In this document: in pieces, positions 32,301 to 41,258 of the stretch
Layout of the letters: each line of letters opens with the position of its first letter
Numbering within the stretch: position 1 is the stretch's first letter
Assembly: GCA_001599815.1 (NCBI GenBank)
Contig: BCIA01000002.1
Coordinates: 1 to 64,000, forward strand
DNA length: 64,000 nucleotides
Source: Furcasterigmium furcatum
Lineage: Eukaryota > Ascomycota > Sordariomycetes > Glomerellales > Plectosphaerellaceae
Direction: 5' to 3'
The notes under the pieces: generated by a model
Seen by the model: the letters and a program-made list of their open reading frames with translations, nothing else
What the model was told of the DNA's origin: nothing
Databases searched by the model: none
Made by a program: the position numbers and the translations under genes

Positions 32301-32831
32301 TCGAGCCCACTTGAGGGCGAGCTGAGAGGCGATGTCGTGCATCTCGTCGAACATGCCGTGGATGCTGAGGGGCCCGAAGGCCGGCATGAGAACGCGGTGG
32401 GCGATGCCCCAGTTCTCCTCGCCTTCTTTGGCCGTGAAGAGGCCATCGTGGACGCCGGTCCGGATATTCTATGCCGGTCAGCATGCGCTTGTCGCAAGGA
32501 CAGGGTTCAAGGCGGTGTCTATACCCCTAATGCGGCGTTGATCGACTTTCTGAAACGCTTCTCATCGCACACCTCGTTGACGAGGGCTTGCGTGCAAACA
32601 AAAATGACCGTCCTGGCGGGGAAGCGCAAACGGTAAATTTCGCCTGGAAATAGTGTCAGTGGTGACTCGAATGGCGCGGTTGCTGTTCTTCTGCAGAACG
32701 AATGACGAACCAAGCTGGTCTGAAATGGACATCATCGATCCCAGGGGGAACTGCTTGTCGATGTTCTTGATGTTTCCGAGGATCGGCAGCCCCTGGGGCT
32801 CCGGGATTGGGACCGTGTGAGAGTCCGACAT
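29376..32831 (-). CDS. self-sufficient cytochrome P450-reductase fusion (CYP505, P450foxy-type)
   Basis: Four exons (32831-32711, 32643-32525, 32468-30315, 30263-29376) with introns of 67, 56 and 51 nt join in frame to 1093 aa, the usual length for CYP505. The P450 half has the start PIPEPQGLPILGN, the I-helix AGHETTS near residue 267, an E-x-x-R in ILREVLRV, and the heme loop FGNGVRACIG with Cys near 409. The reductase half has the FMN-binding TVLYGSNSGTCESLA near 506, then the FAD domain (RQYSISSSP) and NADPH-binding IICIAAGTGLAPFRGF near 938. Known members hydroxylate fatty acids at sub-terminal positions without a separate reductase. There is no membrane anchor, as expected. No lesion is seen. 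Intron 1 uses an unusual GTTCG donor. It stands intact between relic-filled regions. Confidence 0.93.
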
Positions 32832-33722
32832 GATGGCGTTTGGTTCGTCTATACTGCTGGGCAAATGGGGTATCAATCTATCGCAGGTTGGCAAGCTCAA
32901 AGGTCAAAGGCGCGAGTGAATCAGGATGAGGCCACTCAGAAGAAAAATTGGTGAGACAGGCGGGGATAAGTGAAGGCACGAGGGTATTATACAGGACGAG
33001 TTGGGTAGTATGGATAGTCAGACGGGCGCAGGGCAAGGAGTAAGGGACCTGTCCCTTTAAAGATGAGTGCCTGATGATGGATCATCATCCAATCGGACGG
33101 TTTGCACGTTCATATGCCTCGGTTCCTGCTTACAATCCAAACAGCGTGGGCCCGGCAGAGACAAGGCAGGAGTCCACCTGGGAGATATGCTTGGATCACG
33201 GCAGGGCTCGCTGTGTCTTGGTTGATTCAGGGATCCCCGGTGGCGTGACGGCCGGCGGAGGGAGGCGATGATGGGATGGCGGAACGGGTGCCGAACGGCA
33301 GTGATTTATTAGCGGTGATAGCGCTCGTTTTCCCATTTAGCTCCGCTCCCCTGGCAGATACGCAAGTACACGTAGCATCGACGTGAGGACCCAGTAAGCG
33401 ATCCTGTCGGTGCTAACGGCGCTAGAGCACCAAAGTACCCCTGGACGGGCAGTTGGTGGTGTGGGTCGCTGGTTTTTACCAGTTGAAACTGCTCGGACTC
33501 TGTCCAATGGCTCTTCCCACAATGCAAACTTCTGACCGCAGAACCACAAGCTTTTTGGAAACTACCGGGTTCTTCAGAAGCACGCGGGAACAACACACCA
33601 GCCCCAACAAACTTGGTCTAAAAAGGCTGACAGAGCCAGCTCACGCCAACATCATGAGACCAGAAATTACTGTAGGCACCCAATGACACCATCCTGGCCG
33701 GCTCCTTTCGGTGTGCCTGTTC
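32832..33722. other. promoter region of CYP505 and spacer
   Basis: The upstream region contains CT-rich leader sequence; no gene or repeat is supported. Confidence 0.4.
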
Positions 33723-34127
33723 TTATTGCTGGGTTCGGACTCTTTCTGCAGATGCAACGTCGACTTTGTTGAGCTGACGTGATGCCGAATAGCAACCACC
33801 CAAGCCGGCGCACATTAACGAACCATGATATGCATGCGGGTTTCTGTCTAGGGGTAACGTGAGAGGAAATACAGTGCGCTTGACCTCGTTCACGGTCGGG
33901 AGTTCGGTTGACAGAAACTTCTCGTATGCTGCGACTATATTGGGTTCCTCCTTCTTGAGCCCCTCGTACGCCTCGTTCCAGACCCGCGCCTGGAGGCCTG
34001 CCGAGGAGGGCTGGGCAGCGACAGCGGGCTGCGGCGTGTTTGCCGGGGCGGGGACGCGATGAGGCGGGGCCGGTCGTGGGCTGCGGCCAAAAAGGCGGCG
34101 CAATCGATGGGGGGACAAGCACGTCAA
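33723..34127 (-). pseudogene. NLR N-terminal fragment, second
   Basis: An open frame on the minus strand starts MTCLSPHRLRRLFGRSP, followed by a Pro/Ala-rich spacer, then RVWNEAYEGLKKEEPNIVAA and YEKFLSTEL. A short basic start, low-complexity spacer and then this helix pair are typical of the N-terminus of fungal NACHT-domain NLR proteins. After STELPTVNE the frame continues without similarity (possible GTCAAG donor or breakpoint), and no NACHT domain follows within the next kilobase. Only about 75 residues of the gene remain. A start ATG is kept, so a short peptide could still be made. Confidence 0.52.
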
Positions 34128-34413
34128 ATAGCAACTCAGCTGACAGGGAGATTACAGTCCTTACGCCATGAATCCATAAATCCGAGATCAAGAAGCGCCT
34201 TTGCTGCTTATGGATGCTAGGTACTGAAAGAAAGATCGCTGAATTGAGTGGCGCTGTCCATGAACTCAGATCTGCGTGGCCACGAACGCAGCGTGCTCTA
34301 GACGCTACGGCCCCATAGATCACTATTACCTGAGCCAGTCGAAGCTACCGGTCCCAGTCACACCGACTGCACCCCCGTACATTCTATCAGTTGAGAGGAT
34401 AAGCGGGCGGAGC

Positions 34414-34679
34414 CTATATGTGTATCTTCGTTGAGTGCGCTCTCTGCCTGTGTTTGACCTTCTTGCGCCGCCTTGTCTCGACTTGAGCCGTAGACCTCAG
34501 AGTGACCTTGTGCACCCTCTGCACGTGAGCCCTGAAATGGTTTAGGTGCCGGAAATTTTCCGCCTTGCATGCCGGATGCACGCACCTGATCGGGTCCCCG
34601 CGGCTCTGGGCCTGCTCTCGCTGGTCCAAGTGCTGGTCGTCGAAGTGGTCGTTACGGACTGTTGGACGGCAGAACTCAA
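34414..34679 (-). pseudogene. C2H2-like C-terminal fragment, fused to LINE ORF1 relic
   Basis: The minus strand reads FCRPTVRNDHFDDQHLDQRE, then RCVHPACKAENFRHLNHFRA and HVQRVHKVTLRS with a basic tail RRRKKVKHRQ. The C-x4-C...H-x4-H pattern and the basic end resemble the C-terminus of fungal zinc-finger/FluG-type proteins related to the DUF3435 relics here. It runs on in frame from the LINE ORF1 relic, so two unrelated pieces have been joined at about 34680. Confidence 0.45.
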
Positions 34680-34907
34680 AGACGCGGTTCTCCCAATCTT
34701 CCGCGAACTGCCGTAGTGCTTCCATGCTGCTGTCGTGGCTGTCTTGATGCTGAGGTAGCCGGTCTTCAGTTGGTTTGCCGACACTGCCTTCACTTTGTTG
34801 ATGTGTTCGTTGTTACTCTGTTTGATGGCGTGGTCTATGTGATTTTTCAGATTCCGGGGGCTCATGGCTCTGAGGCTGGCGATAGTCGCGGGGTCTCTGA
34901 TGTTCAC
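34680..34907 (-). mobile_element. Tad-like LINE ORF1 fragment
   Basis: The minus strand reads NIRDPATIASLRAMSPRNLK, NHIDHAIKQSNNEHINKVKA, VSANQLKTGYLSIKT and, after a one-base shift, EALRQFAEDWENRV. This is a conserved block of the gag-like ORF1 protein of Tad1-clade non-LTR retrotransposons. The zinc-knuckle part and everything downstream are missing. It is in the same orientation as the ORF2 end at 7.5-9.0 kb but about 26 kb away, so it is a separate insertion or a rearranged piece. Confidence 0.62.
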
Positions 34908-35021
34908 GATGATCTCACGGAGTGGTTACACTTGGGTCGTTCTCCGGTTCTGCGGGTTATGTATGTTGGACTATCGCCACTCCTACGTCTGCTGTGCCTC
35001 AGGTACATGATGGCAATAGAT

Positions 35022-35558
35022 TCACAGTCCCAGTCCTAAAATACCGGACACAATGACTGCTGTCATAATGGTGGCTGAAAGTCCCCAGAAGGAAGGGCTG
35101 GAAGCTTCATTGTCCTCCACATCGCTGTCCACCTGGTTATCGCCTCCCTCACTATCCTGATTGCCGCCTTCATCACCACCTTGGTTGCTGTCTCCCTCAC
35201 TATCCTGGTTGCCGCCTCCCTCATCCCCCTGGTCCCTTGCTCTCTCAAGCAATTCCTCGCATGACGATCGATCCTCGCTCTTCGTGATATTCGCCATAAC
35301 ACAATCGGCCATGGTCTGGTCGAGCCTCAGGTGGCAGAGATCCGGGGCCTCGTCGGGCTCATCGGCCGCCGACAAGAGCGGACAAGATAAGGAAGATGCC
35401 CTGATGCGCAGGCTGCCCTGGTACTCGGGACATTCGGACGTGAGGTTAACCGCCAGCCCCGTCGTGTTGCTGACCGTGAAGTCAACGGTGCCGTTTATAT
35501 GAGGCCCGGAGCCCTGTATGACGTGGCGGTTGGGNGGTTCCAGGGNACAGTACGTCAT
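35022..35558 (-). CDS. putative GPI-anchored surface protein, C-terminal exon
   Basis: An open frame of about 178 residues. It has several N-glycosylation sequons (NGT, NTT, NLT, NIT) and paired cysteines. An acidic Glu/Asp/Asn/Gly repeat follows (GNQDSEG units), and the end is a hydrophobic tail (SATIMTAVIVSGILGLGL) directly after a small-residue stretch (EASSPS). This is the layout of a GPI-anchor signal. No signal peptide is in the frame, so at least one 5' exon is expected; an AG acceptor lies near 35572 but I could not fix the first exon. Two N bases (35535, 35546) fall near its start. Family not recognised; probably displayed on plasma membrane or wall. Confidence 0.5.
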   Translation of the reverse strand: MTYCXLEXPNRHVIQGSGPHINGTVDFTVSNTTGLAVNLTSECPEYQGSLRIRASSLSCPLLSAADEPDEAPDLCHLRLDQTMADCVMANITKSEDRSSCEELLERARDQGDEGGGNQDSEGDSNQGGDEGGNQDSEGGDNQVDSDVEDNEASSPSFWGLSATIMTAVIVSGILGLGL

Positions 35559-36144
35559 TAAAAACTCCCAGGTCAGACGATAACTGCCTACCTCCTACCT
35601 CGATCGTTCTGAAAGGGTGTCAGAAATACCAGATTTGGTGGAGGCCTTGTCGCGGACTGGTGGCGCCTCGGGAACCGCCTTGATGACTATGCAAGTCCAT
35701 CACATCGACGTGCTTTGTCAGCATGAAAGACTGGGCCGTCCGGGGCAGAGCATGAGGCTGACGACTGCATCTAGACTAGACCAGCAAGGCCGGGGCCCGT
35801 CACCAAGTCCACCACGACTCTCCACTGGCGCACACCCACCCGATGACGGAGTCGGTCCGCATCCCCGCGAACTCGACACTGCGGTTGGGCCACAGGATTG
35901 AAGCATATCACTCGAGATATGAATACATCTGTGTTCCACGGAACGATTTATGGGGAGCTACTCACAGAGCGCCTGGATGTTGCCGATGGGGTCTTGCAAT
36001 GCTGGGGACGCATTCGACCTGAAACCCCCCAACTCCTCATCCGTACACTCGGGGGAAAAGGGTAGTTACTCCCGGTTCTCCAAAGCTTTCAGGCACGGGA
36101 CATGTGTTGGGCGAGCGAGAAGTGGTCAATTGCAGATAGATATC
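35559..36144. other. region that may hold the 5' exon of the GPI protein
   Basis: No signal-peptide exon could be defined. No other feature seen. Confidence 0.3.
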
Positions 36145-36903
36145 TTAGGGAGGCATGTGCGATTCAAAGAACCCTTGTATCTCCTCCGATGTTCCTGACA
36201 CGATAAACTGCCTTGCCCTGTTTCGTAGCCTGACGCGTTTAACCTCACAAAGCTGGTCCCGTGACGTGATTAACATCTGCTGACCGTCGGTGCCAATATC
36301 CATATCCTCTACCACATGAACGTTGTTTGACGATGCCTGTTCGGCAGCGTTGTGAAGGACCGTCAGATCTTGCTCGGTGCTGTGGGAGTCATTCAGGAGC
36401 CTCCGAGCATCGTCGTGAGCGGCAGCGTCTGCAGCTCCTGGGTGGAGCGCCACTACCGGGATGTAGCGCCTGGCCGGCTCCTCCTCGGCCCGGAGGTGGA
36501 GGGCCAGGTCATCTCTGCACCTTCTCAAGGTTAGAAGGGTCATTATCTCTGCGAGCGTGAGGTGCTCGGCTGGTGCAGGCAGGCATCCCTGGTCTCTGGC
36601 AGGTGGACTACAAGGATCTGGCGGACCACTTGAAGCTGTGAAACTACTACTAAGACTGGAACTGGACATGACGGCAGTAGTTTCGGAGAGATTACGCTTG
36701 TCGTTGCCTTGGAGTACTGCGTTAGTCCTGTCCGTCAAAGAGCCAAGCCCCATTTGCGTTATAATGAATGGCCAGTCACATCTTGATTCTGCCGTGATAA
36801 TCGTATCTTCATTCAGCTGTTCTAGCCACTGCTCGGCCCGGGTCATTTTGTCCGGCACCACCTTGCCCACGAGGTCGCGGTCTCTCACCCTGGACAGGAA
36901 CAT
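36145..36903 (-). CDS. hypothetical protein
   Basis: An open frame of 252 aa with a start at 36903 (MFLSRVRDRDLVGKVV). It shows two parts: a charged N-terminal third with DKMTRAEQWLEQLNED and, after a Ser-rich low-complexity stretch, a helical, acidic and Ala-rich C-terminal half ending RLRNRARQFIVSGTSEEIQ. No signal peptide, membrane segment or known domain is seen. It could be a genuine gene, one exon of a larger gene, or a chance frame in GC-rich DNA. Its length against a mean open-frame size of about 100 aa here favours coding use. It is transcribed in the same direction as the next gene upstream, the Zn2Cys6 factor. Confidence 0.4.
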   Translation of the reverse strand: MFLSRVRDRDLVGKVVPDKMTRAEQWLEQLNEDTIITAESRCDWPFIITQMGLGSLTDRTNAVLQGNDKRNLSETTAVMSSSSLSSSFTASSGPPDPCSPPARDQGCLPAPAEHLTLAEIMTLLTLRRCRDDLALHLRAEEEPARRYIPVVALHPGAADAAAHDDARRLLNDSHSTEQDLTVLHNAAEQASSNNVHVVEDMDIGTDGQQMLITSRDQLCEVKRVRLRNRARQFIVSGTSEEIQGFFESHMPP

Positions 36904-37024
36904 GATGCCGTTCAGAGCAGGCTCAGAGCCTGTTGATCAGCACCTTGGAAACGTGGACCGACATAAGTGATACATTGATATGCGAATCATCATCAATGGG
37001 AGTTGTTGAGTGGTTTGGTAAACA

Positions 37025-38594
37025 CTATGTACATGAGGCCCCGATCTTCGTCGCCCTCTGCTCCTCCATCAGGGCTGCCCGCTGAGCGACCTGTACAACC
37101 CGCCAAGCATTCCAGATGTTCTCGTAACAGTCCATAACCATCTGTTTTCTCAGCTCTAGGGCGTCCGCGTCGGTAAGGCCCAGTTCATGCGTCTCCCGTG
37201 CCGTGAAGGAGGTCGGCTGCTGCGTCTTGCGCCGCATGTTTTCGTCCATGATCTTTGCGGCCGCCGTGACGACGCTTTCGAAAGTAGCGGGGCTTGAGTC
37301 GCCCGCCGCCTCCTTTGTCACCAGCAGAGCTCTCTGGACGAAAGTCCGGGCCGTGAGATGATAGAGGTCGTTCATCTTGGCCGTTTTGTCGTCGACCTCC
37401 AGCGGCTTGATGCGTCGAAGGACGGCGAATGCTGCGTTCCACTTTTGCAGTCGCGCGAGAAGGGATGCCTGCAGTTCGCTTGCCTTGGCGGAAGACTGCA
37501 GCGTTGCGCGGCACGAGTCGGTCTCTTCTCTCCAGAAGCGGAGCCCGTCTTCCATGATCTCGTTCAGGGCCTGTTCGGCCTCGGTCGCGGTGGCGAAGAC
37601 CATGAGCGCATCTGACTCGAGAAGCGCCCGCGTCCATCTCAGCGCTGGGGGGATCGGTACCGGCGGGGACCCGAAGAGGAACGAGGCCACGTTCACCCGC
37701 GTGAAGATGGGCACGAGCTCCTTGCGTATCAGCTCAGCCCCCGGAGAGGTCATGTTCCCGTCGAAGGTGGCGAGGATCCGCCGCCCCTGGTGAATGTGCA
37801 TTTGTCCCGCTTCTTCGTCGCCGCGCATGAATTCGATGGAGATGAACATGGCGCATGCCAGGAGCGGCACCGCCATTGATGCGCTGCCGGCGAAGATGCC
37901 TACCTCGGGAGCCGTCCAGTGCCGGGTCGCCCACAGCGCACGGCCATAGTGTGATGCTGCGAATGGACCTAGAGCCGGGAAGTTGTTCAGTGAGAAGGTG
38001 CGCTCCCCTCTCTCATGAACGTCGCTGATGACAATGGCGGCATGCCGGATGGCTGGCTCTTGAAAGCACAGGCTAGGGATGATGCGGGACCAGAAGTGCG
38101 TGGTGGCGCTTCTGAAGAGGTGCACCGACGAGCGTGCTCTGTAGAAGTCGAAGGCCCGCTGCTCGGACGGATCCCAGCCTGTAAAGAAACTGGGGCTGCT
38201 GCGAGGGCTTGAGCCATGAATGAGAGCTAGAGTTGACGGGTGCCAAGTGGCAGTAGGCTTGATGGCGTTTGTGGAATATCTGCTGGTAGCACTTGTAGAC
38301 TTGGGGAGATATCCGTCACAATGCCGGCCTGTTTTTGTGCAACGGAGGCACGCCGGTTTCGCCTCGTCGCACTTGACCCTGCGGAGCCTGCTCGTGCGTC
38401 AGTCATGGCTTTACAGTAGGACACCAAGCTCTGGAAGGGGTCGACATATGGACTCACTTGCAGGTGATGCAGCCGGTGCGAAGCTTCTTGGACCCCTTTC
38501 GGCCATTGCGAGTGGCCTCGGCTGATGCGGCCGCCCGGCTGTCCGTCGGTGGCGTTTCTGACGCGGACGCCACACCAGCAGACGCTGGATCCAT
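37025..38594 (-). CDS. Zn(II)2Cys6 transcription factor
   Basis: Two exons (38594-38458 and 38387-37025) with a 70-nt intron join in frame to 499 aa. The intron splits the zinc cluster, a common position. Residues 41-71 read GCITCKLRRVKCDEAKPACL then RCTKTGRHCDGY, with six cysteines at 42, 45, 52, 59, 62 and 69 and the standard spacing. A basic run (GRKGSKKLR) precedes it. The rest is an all-helical fungal regulatory region (DFYRARSSVHLFRSATTHFW, then HYGRAL) as in many short factors whose targets are unknown. It should act in the nucleus as a DNA-binding regulator. The direction faces away from the cutinase and LysM genes, and no direct link to them can be claimed. Confidence 0.9.
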
Positions 38595-39009
38595 CCCTGG
38601 GACGCAATCGCAAAGAGCACAAGACAACAAATGCGGCCAACAGAACCCCCTCGATGAAGCAGCTGATCGAATCGGTGGAATGCTTCGCGAAAAGTTTTGT
38701 GATGCGCAGGACCGTCAGCCTCCTGAACTCGGACGACATCTTGGTTTTAGTGCCTTATGCGTTGAGAGTGGGTCAATTCAAGTCCTCCGATTGGCGGCCT
38801 CGCATTTGCAGTACTAGTATTGTCTCCGGGGGGTGCTTATCTAAGGCCGGCGACCATCGGTGACAAACTCTCGCGCTTTCATTGGGACTCGCACTCGGTG
38901 ATCATCACCTTACATGGGGTTCAAGAGCACCCCTTTTCCCGGACGTTCTTATCACTTGAGAACAGCCAGCATGCGTTGATCTTGATGGAATTCGATACAG
39001 TCCAGATTG
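38595..39009. other. 5' flank of the Zn2Cys6 gene
   Basis: Promoter region; no other feature recognised. Confidence 0.4.
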
Positions 39010-39245
39010 CCACCACCACCCGCGGACATCATTGTATCTTATTTGTTTCTTCTCGGGGCGTTGATTGTGTACTGGATAACCATCGCGGTCTATCGCTTGC
39101 ACTTCAGCCCGCTTGCCAAGTTCCCAGGGCCCAAGTTGGCAGGTTTGTCTCAACCGCCACTTCACCAACACAATGTCCTTTGACTCTAACAAGAGCCCGG
39201 CAGCACTCACAACATGGTACTGCATGTATCAGATGTCTTTGGATT
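39010..39245 (+). pseudogene. cytochrome P450 N-terminal fragment
   Basis: The plus strand reads IIVSYLFLLGALIVYWITIA, VYRLHFSPLAKFPGPKLA, which is a membrane anchor followed by the Pro-rich hinge and HPLAKFPGPKLA-type motif of fungal microsomal P450s. A 50-70-nt intron (GTTTGT...CAG) then leads to ALTTWYCMY, the expected next exon start. After about 20 more codons the similarity ends. No in-frame ATG precedes the anchor (a TGA lies upstream). Only the first 70 or so residues survive, so this is a gene fragment. Confidence 0.65.
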
Positions 39246-39685
39246 TGAGTTTTTGTTTGATGTCGCAAGAAAAGAGGACGGGATTGTTTTGAGTTGCTTT
39301 GACGAGGGAGATCATGTAACTTTTGACTGGGCATCAGAATGACAAAGGCAAGGTCATCAAAGTGAGTTGCTGACATAAGCAATGGACGTGCCTCGTCGCG
39401 ACAGCGAGTTGCCTCTGACGCGACATGGCAGCACATGCCAGATAGATATCCCGCTGGTGCTAGACATAATGGCGTTCATGGCGCTTGGGGTGGTGCGAAG
39501 TATGACACGAGAATAGGAACGTTGAATGAGCTGTAAGGCAGCACTGGCCCATTCCCATGGGTAGTATCTCTATTTATGTCATGGATCCTACGTGGAGTCA
39601 ACACGGCTCGCGACAGAGCACCAAGCTCGTCCGCCAGCGGAATAGGTAATTCCCGCTTGCTGTATCCGTTGTCAGCAATTTGTTG
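39246..39685. other. spacer after the P450 fragment
   Basis: No feature recognised. Confidence 0.35.
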
Positions 39686-39970
39686 CCAGGGACTCGATTC
39701 CCGGGAACGCAGAGGACCATAGATTTTCCGCCGTCATATCTCCAGGAGATTTATTCCCAGGAATGGAGGGGAATATTAATTTTCCGTCGTTAAGTCCTTT
39801 CCTTGAAACTCAGTTCCCAGGAACACAGCTGACCGCACGGAAAATCCATACTCCCTTCCGTTCCGAGGAATTCGGTTCCCAGGAAAGCTGACCACGCGGA
39901 AAATCCATACTCCCTTCCGATCCTAGGAATCCGGTTCCCATGAATAATGCCGACTACAAAAGGGTCGCGG
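39686..39970. repeat. degenerate tandem array of a 60-75-bp mini-repeat
   Basis: About four units of the form (G/A)TTCCC(A/G)GGAA...GCTGACC(G/A)C(A/G)CGGAAAATCCATACTCCC occur in succession, the last two nearly identical. One more unit lies at 23513-23562. The array sits directly upstream of DUF3435 copy 2. Confidence 0.75.
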
Positions 39971-40104
39971 CTCCAAGGACACGCTGACAGTTTACCCATT
40001 CAGGCACCCGCCGATTACGGCAGGTGTACTTGAGCGTGGTGCTCCGCCTGCTCCTCCTGATACGTTGTGGCAGTGCAGCCACGTGCTGGAGGATACCCAA
40101 GGAG

Positions 40105-40343
40105 ACAGCAGGTGGCATCCGTAAACACGGACCCTAGCATCAGGAGGACGGCGCACCGGGTGCAACAACTGCCGCCCGGGTCGAAAGCAAGGCACGTGGA
40201 ATCCTGAGGCATGAGAAGCAGAGACTGAAGCGTGCTTTGATGGAGCAGATCATAGATGCATGGACGGACGAGCAGGCTGTGGAAGACACCTCAGGTGACT
40301 TGACCAAACACTTTCGCCGACGGCACCTTGACCGGTTGTCAGC
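40105..40343 (+). pseudogene. DUF3435/FluG-type C-terminal fragment, copy 2 with internal deletion
   Basis: Bases from about 40108 match copy 1 from about 22478 with scattered changes (ASVNTDP, QQLPPGSKA, QRLKRALMEQIIDAWTDEQA, VED). The match then jumps to the region DLTKHFRRRHLDRL near the end of copy 1. Relative to copy 1 about 412 bases (22652-23063) are missing, with ACA at both borders. Similarity stops abruptly after GACCGGTTG at 40341, where an NLR/ankyrin-type sequence begins in frame. It carries an early frameshift near 40200. Confidence 0.68.
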
Positions 40344-40923
40344 ATCCTCGTGGCATCGCCACGTACTATCTGGCGTGGGTGATAAGCTGGCATTGATGGA
40401 ACTTGCCATGCGACTTTTCGAGAAAGACAATCTATGTTTCGTTGATTGGAGCAACCTGGTCGTAATCTCAGATACATCACCACAGGAGCCCATCAAAAAA
40501 CCCGGCCCTCTCTACCAGGCTGTGAAACTCGAGTTAATGGACCTGGTAGCCTTACTGGTGCAGTCCAAGAAGTGCGACGTAAATAAAGGTTCCGATAGAG
40601 GAATGCCGCCGTTAGTAGTCGCGTCGGCCAGTGGGGTCGTTGCCGTTATGAGCACATTTCTCGAAGCAGGCGCGGATATCGCGTATCGCGATAGTTATGG
40701 AGGGACACCGGTCTATACAGCATCACTCAACGGCCATACGGATGTAGTAAAGATTTTTCTCGAGAAGGCTGCCGACGTCACGGTCGCCACCAACTATGGA
40801 TGGACACCAGTCATTGTAGCATCACTCGACGGCCATACGAATGTGGTGAAGCTTCTTCTCGAGAAGGGTGCGAGGATCGCCTTGAGCCCATGTTGGCCGG
40901 GGAAGGATCGGGTGCTTCGGTAG
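40237..40923 (+). CDS. chimeric ORF: DUF3435 tail plus ankyrin repeats
   Basis: An uninterrupted frame of 228 aa. Residues 1-35 come from the DUF3435 relic. From SSWHRHVLSGVGDKLALMEL on, it is the linker of an NLR- or HET-type protein, followed from about residue 115 by three ankyrin repeats (MPPLVVASASGVVAVMSTFL, GTPVYTASLNGHTDVVKIFL, WTPVIVASLDGHTNVVKLLL). Each has the A-S-x-x-G-H-x-x-V-V-x-x-L-L pattern. The frame then ends at 40923 after a few unrelated residues. The second and third repeats differ by few bases, so recent repeat duplication is likely. It may be a chance fusion made by rearrangement; whether it is expressed cannot be seen. No NACHT domain is present. Confidence 0.55.
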   Translation: MMEQIIDAWTDEQAVEDTSGDLTKHFRRRHLDRLSASSWHRHVLSGVGDKLALMELAMRLFEKDNLCFVDWSNLVVISDTSPQEPIKKPGPLYQAVKLELMDLVALLVQSKKCDVNKGSDRGMPPLVVASASGVVAVMSTFLEAGADIAYRDSYGGTPVYTASLNGHTDVVKIFLEKAADVTVATNYGWTPVIVASLDGHTNVVKLLLEKGARIALSPCWPGKDRVLR

Positions 40924-41258
40924 AGGGGTACTGGATTCATTGTCAGAGCGTTTCTGCCTCCCGTGCTCCGATACTCACTCCTCTAAGATTGGACAAGTCA
41001 GGCCCGCCGTGTCTTGCGAATCGAGCGAGGTCTCGATGGTCGGTAGAGATTGCGGGCGGTTGGGCGGCGGGAAGGCGAGGGCGCAGAAGATTTGTGCGCG
41101 GACGCTTCGCCGAGGCGCACATGCAGGCTCGCGCAAAGCTCATGCCTCGCGCAAAGCTCATGCCTCGCGCGAACGTAAGACTCCTTCAGCTAGGTACACA
41201 CCTGCATGCCTCTCACTAATTCATGCACCTTTAGTTTATCACAAACTGTGCGCATACC
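40924..41258. other. spacer with a short direct repeat
   Basis: Includes two copies of the 18-mer CTCGCGCAAAGCTCATGC at 41128-41163; no gene recognised. Confidence 0.45.
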
